This document shows positions 1 through 5,297 of a DNA stretch of 8,272 nucleotides, in pieces. The notes below the pieces were generated by a model that made no database searches, was not told where the DNA came from, and saw only the letters and a list, made by a program, of their open reading frames with translations. The first letter of the stretch is position 1. Each line of letters begins with the position of its first letter. Source of the stretch: DTU018 sp029550685 (GTDB lineage Bacteria > Bacillota > Syntrophomonadia > Syntrophomonadales > Syntrophomonadaceae). Location: NCBI GenBank assembly GCA_035412805.1, contig DAONVO010000099.1:1-8272 (forward strand), read 5' to 3'. The position numbers were made by a program, and so were the translations under genes.

Positions 1-2
1 AT

Positions 3-28
3 AAAAAAGCGGGCTTTTACACCCGCTT
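3..28 (-). terminator. Rho-independent terminator, minus strand (copy 1)
   Basis: AAGCGGG (7-13) pairs perfectly with CCCGCTT (22-28) around an 8-nt loop. On the minus strand the stem is followed by six T residues (A3-A8 on plus). It matches 201-225 at 23 of 24 aligned bases, so the two are duplicates rather than independent terminators. Confidence 0.7.
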
Positions 29-29
29 A

Positions 30-54
30 AATTTGTTGCCAATTTTGTTGCCAA
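30..54. repeat. 12-nt tandem repeat, two copies (TTTTGTTGCCAA-like)
   Basis: The unit TTTGTTGCCAAT occurs twice in direct succession. On the minus strand it gives a two-fold WQQN- or IGNK-type peptide repeat just before a stop codon and the copy-1 terminator. The same arrangement with a diverged unit is seen at 228-251. Confidence 0.55.
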
Positions 55-170
55 TCTATACCTATTTTTGCACTCAAAGACCCATTTTTAACCAACTGCT
101 AAATTTATAAATCCCAATATACCGGCTTTTACACTTCAAACTACCCCTCACCAACATACTTACTAAAAAG

Positions 171-188
171 TATACCAATTATGGTATA
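171..188. repeat. 18-bp palindrome TATACCA-ATTA-TGGTATA
   Basis: A perfect 7-bp inverted repeat (171-177 with 182-188) around ATTA. It is AT-rich, lies in the non-coding stretch, and has no T-tract, so it fits a DNA-binding operator better than a terminator. On the minus strand it contains TATACT, a possible -10 element, but no good -35 element is visible at the right spacing. Confidence 0.4.
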
Positions 189-200
189 AGTCAGGGTAAT

Positions 201-225
201 AAAAAAAGCGGGCTTTTAAACCCGC
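201..225 (-). terminator. Rho-independent terminator, minus strand (copy 2), probable end of the tRNA-Pro transcript
   Basis: GCGGG (208-212) pairs with CCCGC (221-225); on the minus strand the stem runs into seven T residues (A201-A207 on plus). It is the first strong minus-strand terminator beyond the 3' end of tRNA-Pro, about 150 nt away, and so is the likely end of that transcript. Confidence 0.7.
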
Positions 226-227
226 CT

Positions 228-251
228 TTCTGTCTGCCATTCTGTCTGCCG
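228..251. repeat. 12-nt tandem repeat, two copies (TTCTGTCTGCCA-like)
   Basis: TTCTGTCTGCCA is followed at once by TTCTGTCTGCCG. On the minus strand in frame this is QTE-W-QTE-RRV-stop, immediately before the copy-2 terminator. It corresponds in position, period and partly in sequence to the repeat at 30-54. Confidence 0.55.
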
Positions 252-374
252 CTTTGCAAGATTCTTATGAAACTTTGCGATTATTACGGGATACTTACGG
301 AACTATAATTGATCTCCATTGTTTTATATAAATCTCTGTATCCCCCAATTTATCGGGATTTGTTTAAAATAAAA

Positions 375-451
375 TGGTCGGGATGACAGGATTTGAACCT
401 GCGGCCTCTTGGTCCCGAACCAAGCGCTCTACCAAACTGAGCCACATCCCG
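375..451 (-). tRNA. tRNA-Pro, anticodon CGG
   Basis: A complete 77-nt cloverleaf on the minus strand. The acceptor stem CGGGATG pairs with CATCCCG, followed by discriminator A and an encoded CCA (plus strand TGG at 375-377). The D-arm begins GGCTCAG, the anticodon stem CTTGG/CCAAG encloses the loop TTCGGGA, and the T-arm contains GGTTCAAATCC. Loop positions 34-36 are CGG (plus strand 415-417), decoding CCG proline codons. A promoter sits just upstream and a terminator lies about 150 nt downstream, so it appears to be transcribed alone. Identity is firm; the minor uncertainty is only in exact ends. Confidence 0.97.
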
Positions 452-469
452 ACGCATTACGCAGATATT

Positions 470-498
470 ATCTTAGCATTTTGGGAAGTGACCGTCAA
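470..498 (-). promoter_or_regulatory. Sigma-A-type promoter of tRNA-Pro
   Basis: On the minus strand, TTGACG (-35; plus 493-498) is separated by exactly 17 nt from TAAGAT (-10; plus 470-475). Initiation 6-7 nt past the -10 would leave a leader of roughly 12 nt before the mature tRNA 5' end at 451, which suits a stable-RNA gene. Confidence 0.65.
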
Positions 499-554
499 CC
501 ATTCCGCTCCAGATGGAAATACACATTAAATGCATAAAAGGCCCCCGTTTGCAG

Positions 555-1145
555 CTAGCTACTCATTTGCTCCTTCAATAGCAGACCTACCAGATTAAAG
601 AAGACTGAACCCGCATAATAGATAATTAACGCTCCCAATATGGAAAGCAGAGGGACCAACAGGTAAATAACGATACCCAGGCAGATGGCCAGGGCGGTAG
701 TCAGATAGGCAGAAATGTATTCATTTATTATCCTATTGGTATAAAAAAAGATTTCACTCATACGAAAGGCATCGCGAAGATCTCTGGAAAGACTGAAGGC
801 ACCTATGGCTATAGGCAGCATAGTACCTAGGATTAAAAAAATAATGGCAGCCAAAAGGCTTCCAATACCCGGTAGTGAAAGCAGCAGTACTGCTAACACT
901 AAGGGAATACCTAAATAAACCACGCAGATTATTAACACCTGCAGCCCGTCATTAAACAGTTCCGCCCAACCATCCCATTCCGGGAGCATTTGATGTCCTC
1001 GCAGTCCTGCTTCCAGGCAAGCCAGAAAATACCCCAAGGTCAGAATGTTGACAATGGGCAGCAGGGTAACAACACAGCCCAGCAACAGCTTACGTACCCA
1101 GTCCGGGTCACGGAATGGAAACAGCAGATATTCGCGTAAATCCAT
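555..1145 (-). CDS. DUF4013-type integral membrane protein
   Basis: A 196-residue, very hydrophobic protein of unknown function. After a short N-terminus (MDLREYLLFPFRDPDW) it has a hydrophobic stretch at about 20-45, a polar amphipathic segment around the EWDGWAELFNDGLQ motif (56-69), a long hydrophobic block at about 70-115 likely to hold two membrane segments, a charged loop (SLSRDLRDAFRMSEIF, about 118-133), and two more segments at about 145-190. The WDGWAELFxDGL motif between the first and second hydrophobic blocks is what I associate with the DUF4013 family, whose biochemical role is not established. The start is supported by GGAGGAG 9 nt upstream of the ATG. It is the last gene before the tRNA-Pro promoter; no clear terminator separates them. 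Confidence 0.8.
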   Translation of the reverse strand: MDLREYLLFPFRDPDWVRKLLLGCVVTLLPIVNILTLGYFLACLEAGLRGHQMLPEWDGWAELFNDGLQVLIICVVYLGIPLVLAVLLLSLPGIGSLLAAIIFLILGTMLPIAIGAFSLSRDLRDAFRMSEIFFYTNRIINEYISAYLTTALAICLGIVIYLLVPLLSILGALIIYYAGSVFFNLVGLLLKEQMSS

Positions 1146-1216
1146 AAATCCATCTCCTCCGGTATATACATATCGGTTGCAGATGGTTTCTATGCCAGTA
1201 ATATCTGCTGTAGGAT

Positions 1217-1236
1217 AACTGCAAAAATAGGCAGTT
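1217..1236. terminator. Weak hairpin after the 88-residue gene
   Basis: AACTGC (1217-1222) pairs with GCAGTT (1231-1236) around an 8-nt loop, a few bases beyond the stop of the 88-residue gene. There is no T-tract on the minus strand, so termination there is doubtful; it may be an RNA-processing or attenuating hairpin instead. Confidence 0.3.
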
Positions 1237-1242
1237 TATTGG

Positions 1243-1509
1243 TTATGACTGGTAATTTTGCAAATCACTATGGCTTCCATACTGACGCTGCAGTTCGGCA
1301 ATCTGAGGAACCAGCTGGGTAATACGGTGATGAACTTCATGGTCGGGAACCTGATCAACCAGCAGAATACGATTCTCATCCAATTGCACGCCAATCTTGT
1401 AATGGTTTTTGGTAGTATCAGCACTCACCAGCAGCCCTTCCCATTCTTCCTTGGCATACTGGGAATTACGCAAAAACTCTTCTTTGGTCATAATCTGACC
1501 TTTTCGCAT
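1243..1509 (-). CDS. Small soluble protein of unknown function (88 aa)
   Basis: I do not recognise a family. The protein is soluble and charged, with no signal peptide or membrane segment. It begins MRKGQIMTKEEFLRNSQ; the middle (KIGVQLDENRILLVDQVPD, about 38-56) looks like paired beta strands, and the C-terminus (HRITQLVPQIAELQRQYG, about 61-78) looks helical and possibly amphipathic. The start at 1509 is strongly supported by AAAGGAGG 6 nt upstream; the in-frame ATG six codons later (MTKEEF) has a much weaker site. It lies between the GIY-YIG gene and the DUF4013 gene with its own intergenic gaps, so co-transcription is possible but not shown. Confidence 0.75.
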   Translation of the reverse strand: MRKGQIMTKEEFLRNSQYAKEEWEGLLVSADTTKNHYKIGVQLDENRILLVDQVPDHEVHHRITQLVPQIAELQRQYGSHSDLQNYQS

Positions 1510-1568
1510 AAAAAAGCCTCCTTTGGGGTTACATTCTGTTAACTATCTTTTCCCCCGAAAGCAGGCTT

Positions 1569-1844
1569 TTATGTACTCCTATTTGATTCATTCTTCGTTT
1601 TTTGAAAAGTTTTTATGAGGGATTCCTTATTGGATCTGCTCATCTGCTTGATTTGTAGTTCCCTGCGCAAAGCTGAACTTTGATCAGCTACTTCCTCATA
1701 GTATACTAATTCCACCGGAAGTCTGGTACGGGTATATTTGCTGGCTTTGCCGGCATTGTGATGGGCAATTCTTTTGTCTAGGTCCTCAGCATATCCAGTA
1801 TAAAGAGTGTTATCGCGACAGCGTACCATATAAACAAATGCCAT
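1569..1844 (-). CDS. GIY-YIG domain protein, UPF0213 (YhbQ-like) type
   Basis: A single-domain 91-residue GIY-YIG protein. The two-strand motif is VYMV (4-7) and LYTGY (14-18), the latter replacing the classical YIG. It is followed by DLDKRIAHHNAGKASKYTR (21-39), with the conserved Arg25 and HN, then RLPVELVYYE (41-50) and the helix SALRRELQIKQ (57-67) with Glu62, the presumed metal-binding acid. This is the full-length layout of the UPF0213 group, stand-alone GIY-YIG proteins presumed to be structure-specific nucleases in DNA repair; substrate is not known from sequence. AAAGGGA precedes the ATG by 8 nt. The C-terminal 15 residues (KTFQKTKNESNRST) are a polar, basic extension. Sure of the family, not of the reaction. 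Confidence 0.92.
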   Translation of the reverse strand: MAFVYMVRCRDNTLYTGYAEDLDKRIAHHNAGKASKYTRTRLPVELVYYEEVADQSSALRRELQIKQMSRSNKESLIKTFQKTKNESNRST

Positions 1845-1892
1845 TAATTGTCCCTTTCATCTCACTTTCTTTATACCTATCTAGTAAACGGT

Positions 1893-2696
1893 TTAAGCTA
1901 ATTCAGTTTCCGGATCGGCTGCCAGCACGGGAAAACTTACCTCCACAATGGTTCCTATGTTGGGAAGGCTGTTAATCATCAAGCTGCCATTGTGGTTTTC
2001 GATAATTCTGTAGGCGACTGACAGACCTAATCCAGTGCTGCCCTCTTTGGTAGTAAAAAAGGGTTCCATAATTCTATGAATAATAGTTTCCTTTATGCCG
2101 ATGCCTTCATCAACAATTCTTACCTGAACACTATTGCAGCCAGATCGGGTTTGGATAAATACATTCCCTCCTGGCTGCGAAGCTTCTATGGCATTCTTTA
2201 CAATATGCATAAACACGAGAATGAGTTTGCTTTCGTCAGCGTACAAGCAGACATCGTTACTGAGATATATATGTAAATGAATATCCCGGTGTATAATCTG
2301 ACTGTACAGTAAATCTACCGATCGACGCAGTATATCGTTGAGCATTACCTCGCTAAAGGTGATAGGGGAATTTTTGGCCAGACATAAAAATTCGCTGAGC
2401 ACTTGGTCAGCGCGATCGATTTCTTCTATCATCAGTTGATAATAGCCTAACTTCTCAGGATGTTCCATAGCCAGCAACTGAGCCAGACCCCGAACTGTGG
2501 TCATGGGATTGCGGACTTCATGAGCTATACTGGTGGACACTTCACCAGCTAGAGACAACTTACTAAGCAGTTCACTGAAATCTTGGTATCCCTGACTGTT
2601 GATGGTAATGTTTCTTGGGTTAGGATGCTGCTGCGGCGGTGGACTGGAAAGTACTAATTCCGGTTTAATTGTTTGCTCGAACTGCTGTTTGTTCAT
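1893..2696 (-). CDS. Soluble sensor-less histidine kinase, sporulation-kinase (KinA-E) type
   Basis: A 267-residue kinase made of little but the catalytic core. Residues 1-40 are a polar, proline-rich leader without membrane segments or a recognisable PAS domain. The dimerisation/phosphoacceptor helix follows, with AHEVRNPMTTVRG (58-70) and presumed phosphorylated His59. The ATPase domain has the N box VKNAIEA (166-172, Asn168), G1 VDEGIGI (195-201), F box EPFFTTK (211-217) and G2 GSTGLGLSVA (219-228). The HEVRNP H-box is typical of kinases feeding the Spo0A phosphorelay, so that is the inferred job. No response regulator is adjacent, making it an orphan. GGAG sits 8 nt before the ATG. The input signal could enter through another protein or the short leader. 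Confidence 0.88.
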   Translation of the reverse strand: MNKQQFEQTIKPELVLSSPPPQQHPNPRNITINSQGYQDFSELLSKLSLAGEVSTSIAHEVRNPMTTVRGLAQLLAMEHPEKLGYYQLMIEEIDRADQVLSEFLCLAKNSPITFSEVMLNDILRRSVDLLYSQIIHRDIHLHIYLSNDVCLYADESKLILVFMHIVKNAIEASQPGGNVFIQTRSGCNSVQVRIVDEGIGIKETIIHRIMEPFFTTKEGSTGLGLSVAYRIIENHNGSLMINSLPNIGTIVEVSFPVLAADPETELA

Positions 2697-2797
2697 CGAT
2701 ATCTCCTGCCAAAATATTTGTTTAGTATAGTAATTCTATATCAAAAACTCACGTCCTTGACCAAAATATCGCCAAATTTTTCATTAATACATGCCGC

Positions 2798-2806
2798 TTC
2801 GACTAA
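2798..2806 (-). promoter_or_regulatory. Possible Spo0A box upstream of the histidine kinase
   Basis: The minus strand reads TTAGTCGAA, one mismatch from the 0A-box consensus TTTGTCRAA, about 100 nt before the kinase start. A 9-mer with one mismatch is common by chance, so this is only suggestive in the context of a sporulation-type kinase. Confidence 0.2.
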
Positions 2807-2839
2807 GAAAGTCCTATTTAAAAATTTGATAGAAATTTA

Positions 2840-2866
2840 AAGCGGGGGTATAAAACCCCCCCGCTT
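2840..2866 (-). terminator. Rho-independent terminator of ppsR
   Basis: AAGCGGGGG (2840-2848) pairs with CCCCCGCTT (2858-2866), 9 bp, G:C-rich, starting 6 nt past the ppsR stop codon. On the minus strand it is followed by TTTAAATTTC, a fair T-rich tail. It separates ppsR from the kinase gene. Confidence 0.8.
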
Positions 2867-2872
2867 AAGAGG

Positions 2873-3697
2873 TTAGAACCGGTGATGGGTTACTTTAAGA
2901 GGAAGCTTAAACTTGTGGGTAATGGTATTGCCAATAGTTTCAATATCATCTGTAGTAACGTCAATAACCAGACACTTCAGCTTGGCATAAATTCGATAGG
3001 CATTATCCAATTCCTCTGCCACCTGTTCATCCAGAGTATCTGGATCAATATCCTCGAAACTCCGCAGACGCTCACGGCGTAATTCCATCAGGGTATCAAT
3101 GTCGATGGTCAAGCCGACCATCGGGACCCTTCCTTTGAGTTCCACGATTTCCTCTGGAATCTCTGTGTCCTGTAGAATGGGATAGTTAGCCACTTTAATT
3201 CCCAGATTAGCCAGGTGCATGGACAAGGGTGTCTTGGAAGTACGGGGCAAACCAAGAATTATAAGATCAGCATCCTTAAAGGTTTCCAGATTCTGACCGT
3301 TATCGTGATCAATAGTAAATTCAATAGCCTGCATGCGATTGAAATAATGATCGTCTAGTTTATGAGTAAGACCGGAAATGTTGGATGGCTCCAACCCGGT
3401 TTTCTCCTGAATCACCTCAAATAATGGTGACAGTACATTAACGGCGCGAACACCCAATTCTTTAGCCTTGCTCTCCATTAAGGCACTCAGTTCCGGCTTT
3501 ACAATGGTGTAAACTACAATAGCATCTTCCTCAGCCGCCTTGCCTAAGATTTCCGTGACCTGCTGCTCTTTGGTTACCCGGGAGAAGCGAGTTATACTAC
3601 GTTCCACATTAAATTGTAAGACTGAGGCTACGGCAATTTTCTCAGCCGTTTCACCCACGGAATCGGAAACCGCAAATATGTGAAGCTTGTCGGTCAT
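2873..3697 (-). CDS. ppsR: Bifunctional PPDK / PEP synthase regulatory kinase-phosphorylase (PDRP family)
   Basis: This family (formerly DUF299) uses ADP to phosphorylate, and phosphate to dephosphorylate, a threonine near the catalytic histidine of pyruvate,phosphate dikinase or PEP synthase, switching the PEP-pyruvate step off and on. Counted from the ATG at 3697 (274 aa), it has the N-terminal VSDSVGETAE motif (10-19), HKLDDHYFNR (112-121) followed by AIEF, and the P-loop-like LGLPRTSKTPLS (148-159) that binds the nucleotide. Length is normal. The same frame also offers a GTG at 3700, but AAGGGGG lies 8 nt from the ATG and only 5 nt from the GTG, so the ATG is preferred. The target dikinase/synthase is not in the window, so which enzyme it controls is undecided; PPDK is the usual partner in Clostridia. 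Confidence 0.93.
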   Translation of the reverse strand: MTDKLHIFAVSDSVGETAEKIAVASVLQFNVERSITRFSRVTKEQQVTEILGKAAEEDAIVVYTIVKPELSALMESKAKELGVRAVNVLSPLFEVIQEKTGLEPSNISGLTHKLDDHYFNRMQAIEFTIDHDNGQNLETFKDADLIILGLPRTSKTPLSMHLANLGIKVANYPILQDTEIPEEIVELKGRVPMVGLTIDIDTLMELRRERLRSFEDIDPDTLDEQVAEELDNAYRIYAKLKCLVIDVTTDDIETIGNTITHKFKLPLKVTHHRF

Positions 3698-3744
3698 CAC
3701 ATCATCCCCCTTCTATGTGCCTTAGCAAGAACCTACTGTCACTA

Positions 3745-3764
3745 CTGTAGTATATATTCTACAG
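3745..3764. promoter_or_regulatory. Inverted repeat upstream of ppsR, possible operator
   Basis: CTGTAG (3745-3750) and CTACAG (3759-3764) flank TATATATT. The site is about 48 nt before the ppsR start and, on the minus strand, overlaps TATACT, a plausible -10 hexamer. No good -35 is visible and there is no T-tract, so an operator over the ppsR promoter is more likely than a terminator for the upstream protease gene. Confidence 0.35.
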
Positions 3765-3821
3765 ACCACGTTTATTTTCCTTCTTTTAAGCCCTTGGGCA
3801 GGTTCAGCAAAACCCGGTAAA

Positions 3822-4940
3822 TCAGCACCATATTTCCACCCGGCCCTCCGGGTTATCAGGGTCAGTGGAAGGGGGGATATAAGTCGAACCAGTCGATAAT
3901 AAGCCACATATATCGCGTATGGAAGCCACCGGTTCTCCATTTTTAAGAAAAGGTGCCATGGTTAACTCACCCTGGCCATTGTTGATCAGGTAGGTAGTAT
4001 TGCCTATGAACAATTTAATAGCTTTACCGCCATCCATGTTAAAGGTGAATAGACCATAGCCGTAGAGGGTGTCAAATCCCAGCTCTCCCAGGTCAATGGC
4101 TTGCATTTGCAGGTAATCCCGAATATAAGCAGGGGTCGGATTTTCCTGAAATCGCATTTTATAGCGAGAAATAATCAGGGCAACCGCACCCGCAATGTGT
4201 GGAGAAGCCATGGAGGTGCCGGATAGTTCGACATACCGGTTATCAGGATAAGTGGAGTAGGTATTTACGCCTGGTGCTACTACGTCAATGCGGTCATTTG
4301 AATTGCTGAAGTTGGCTATACCTGTCTGCAGATTTATGGCTCCTACGGCAATTGTTTCGGGATAGTAGGCAGGATAGTCTATTTCCGGAGTATCAGGATT
4401 ACCATCCCCCGCATTACCGGCAGCACAAACTACGGTTATCCCGTTATTGACCGTTTTAATAATTTCCTGGTGCATGGCCGGATTGGGCAAGGACGAGCCC
4501 AAACTCATATTGACAACATTCACCCTCTCGCCATTTTCTCCTTCCCAGTTGCGTACCCAGGCCAAGCCTTGATTAATATTCATAAAACTGCCGAAGCCAT
4601 TCTGGTTCAACACCTTTACCGCCAGTAGTTTAGTCTCTGGTGCCATGCCCAGGATCTTTCCATTTGCAGCAATAATGCCGGCTACATGGGTACCATGTCC
4701 ATTTAGATCCAGGTAATCGGGTTCACCAGGTACGAAGCTGCGCCCTCCAATAACATTACCAGCCAAATCAGGATGACGATAATCAATGCCCGTATCCAAA
4801 ACAGCTACGATAGTTCCCTGTCCGCGTGTGGTCGGCCAGATTTTCTCTGCTGCCATCAGACTAATTCCAGGAGGTATCCAGGGCTGATCACTCAAGGTCC
4901 GATCATAAATGGCAACGATGGGCGACGTTTTAAGTCGCAT
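3822..4940 (-). CDS. Intracellular subtilisin-like (S8) serine protease with C-terminal copper-amine-oxidase-N-like domain
   Basis: A 372-residue S8 peptidase with a complete catalytic set: Asp49 in VLDTGID, His82 in GHGTHVAG, oxyanion Asn176 in AAGNAG, and Ser243 in SGTSMASPH. The N-terminus (MRLKTSPIVAIYDRTLSDQPW) is not a signal peptide, and the PPGI...A..IW stretch just before the catalytic core resembles the propeptide-to-core junction of Bacillus intracellular proteases such as IspA, so a cytoplasmic enzyme is likely. After the protease fold ends (about 300), residues 307-349 (KLFIGNTTYLIN ... GEPVASIRDICGLLS) match the pattern of the copper amine oxidase N-terminal-like repeat (PF07833), but its last strand is replaced by a short tail ending RVEIWC. 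AGAGAGGTGA precedes the ATG with good spacing. Role is presumably internal protein turnover; the substrate is unknown. Confidence 0.92.
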   Translation of the reverse strand: MRLKTSPIVAIYDRTLSDQPWIPPGISLMAAEKIWPTTRGQGTIVAVLDTGIDYRHPDLAGNVIGGRSFVPGEPDYLDLNGHGTHVAGIIAANGKILGMAPETKLLAVKVLNQNGFGSFMNINQGLAWVRNWEGENGERVNVVNMSLGSSLPNPAMHQEIIKTVNNGITVVCAAGNAGDGNPDTPEIDYPAYYPETIAVGAINLQTGIANFSNSNDRIDVVAPGVNTYSTYPDNRYVELSGTSMASPHIAGAVALIISRYKMRFQENPTPAYIRDYLQMQAIDLGELGFDTLYGYGLFTFNMDGGKAIKLFIGNTTYLINNGQGELTMAPFLKNGEPVASIRDICGLLSTGSTYIPPSTDPDNPEGRVEIWC

Positions 4941-4953
4941 TTATTAATCACCT

Positions 4954-4980
4954 CTCTTTGCTTTATAGTAAGCAAAAGAG
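4954..4980. promoter_or_regulatory. Hairpin overlapping the protease ribosome binding site
   Basis: CTCTTTGCTT (4954-4963) pairs with AAGCAAAAGAG (4970-4980), 10 bp with one bulged A and a 6-nt loop. In the protease mRNA the 3' arm of this hairpin runs into the AGAGAGGTGA Shine-Dalgarno sequence and would partly sequester it. It could be a translational control hairpin or a protein-binding operator. Confidence 0.4.
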
Positions 4981-5013
4981 GGTCATATGTTGCCACTGAC
5001 TGGTTATTAAATC

Positions 5014-5042
5014 TATATACCGGTACCTTTAAGTTTGCACAA
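5014..5042 (-). promoter_or_regulatory. Weak candidate promoter for the S8 protease
   Basis: On the minus strand, TTGTGC (plus 5037-5042) is 17 nt from TATATA (plus 5014-5019), giving a leader of about 65-70 nt that would include the hairpin at 4954-4980. Both hexamers are poor matches, so only the spacing supports it. Confidence 0.22.
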
Positions 5043-5054
5043 AGGTTAAAAAAC

Positions 5055-5084
5055 TTACCAAAATATATGAATTAATGGTATTAT
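5055..5084 (+). promoter_or_regulatory. Candidate promoter for the 39-codon gene
   Basis: TTACCA (5055-5060, 4 of 6 to TTGACA) and TATTAT (5079-5084, 5 of 6 to TATAAT) are 18 nt apart, about 35 nt before the ATG at 5119. The intergenic region is divergent with the protease gene. AT-rich composition makes chance matches likely. Confidence 0.3.
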
Positions 5085-5118
5085 AAGTCAAGGGTTATCC
5101 TACTGGAGGGTGTTAGTT

Positions 5119-5238
5119 ATGAGTTCAGCTGAAACCATGGTATTAGTAATTATTTTAGTCTGCCTTGGGGTTGGCTTGCTCGCCTCTATTATTGGATTAT
5201 TCCTATTTAACAACTTTAATTGGTGGGACAAATTATAG
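5119..5238 (+). CDS. Small single-span membrane peptide (39 aa), unknown function
   Basis: I recognise no family. The peptide starts MSSAETMVLVIILVCLG and ends FNNFNWWDKL. Residues 7-30 form an uninterrupted hydrophobic segment with GVGLLASIIG in the middle, long enough for one transmembrane helix; the end is polar and tryptophan-rich, as at a membrane interface. TGGAGGG lies 9 nt before the ATG, one of the better ribosome binding sites in the window. It is the only plus-strand gene, diverging from the S8 protease and converging on the radical SAM gene. Its last codons and TAG stop overlap the left copy of the 36-bp repeat, and a strong plus-strand terminator lies at 5350-5393. RBS, hydrophobic composition and terminator together argue it is real; function is open (stress or sporulation peptide, toxin-type peptide, or protein-complex accessory). 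Confidence 0.68.
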   Translation: MSSAETMVLVIILVCLGVGLLASIIGLFLFNNFNWWDKL

Positions 5239-5267
5239 CCCCCGCATATTTTCACTGCGCAGGTACC
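5232..5267. repeat. 36-bp direct repeat, left copy: detached duplicate of the radical SAM C-terminal tail
   Basis: Identical over 36 bp to 5298-5333, at a period of 66 bp. On the minus strand, in the radical SAM frame, it encodes YLRSENMRGL and a TAA stop (5233-5235), preceded by FQNWKYQDAG in the 30-bp spacer (5268-5297) and two stop codons. It is thus a second, non-translated copy of the gene's 3' end, and it overlaps the 3' end of the plus-strand small gene. Confidence 0.85.
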
Positions 5268-5297
5268 CCGCGTCCTGATACTTCCAATTCTGAAATT
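5268..5297 (-). pseudogene. Remnant of a homologous C-terminal tail between the two repeats
   Basis: The 30-bp spacer is in phase with both copies (66 bp = 22 codons). After the tandem stops at 5296-5301 it reads FQNWKYQDAG, leading into YLRSENMRGL and stop. The corresponding native residues are LTNRDTR, sharing the Asp four positions before the repeat. This suggests the tail of a diverged allele or paralogue rather than a simple local duplication. Confidence 0.4.

Larger units (their letters stand above)
1..374. other. Gene-free region downstream of tRNA-Pro, with duplicated gene-end remnants
   Basis: No convincing coding sequence is visible in either strand; reading frames are broken every few dozen codons. 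What it does hold is two near-identical minus-strand terminators (3-28 and 201-225), each directly preceded, in the minus-strand sense, by two tandem copies of a 12-nt unit (TGGCAACAAAAT-like at about 30-52, TGGCAGACAGAA-like at about 228-251), and an 18-bp palindrome at 171-188. In the minus-strand frame the second copy reads QTEWQTERRV then stop, and the first reads WQQNWQQI then stop. Inference: these are decayed 3' ends of two related genes. The position just beyond a tRNA 3' end is where integrated elements place their integrase gene, but no integrase catalytic motif survives here. Confidence 0.5.

Noticed and set aside
77..160. Minus-strand 27-codon frame beginning MLVRGSLKCK
   Set aside because: No ribosome binding site, atypical composition, and it stops without any supporting context; treated as chance.
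353..360. TCGGGATT as a leftover att copy of the tRNA-Pro 3' end
   Set aside because: Identity with the tRNA end is only about seven bases, expected by chance in this length; no longer match was found in 1-374.
3722..3940. Minus-strand 72-codon frame at the 3' end of the S8 protease, as a sign of a frameshifted C-terminus
   Set aside because: It has no start signal and no resemblance to a continuation of the copper-amine-oxidase-N-like domain; it is an out-of-frame reading of the protease end plus intergenic sequence.
4773..5075. Plus-strand 100-codon frame across the protease start
   Set aside because: It is mostly antisense to the clearly coding S8 N-terminus and has no ribosome binding site or recognisable domain.
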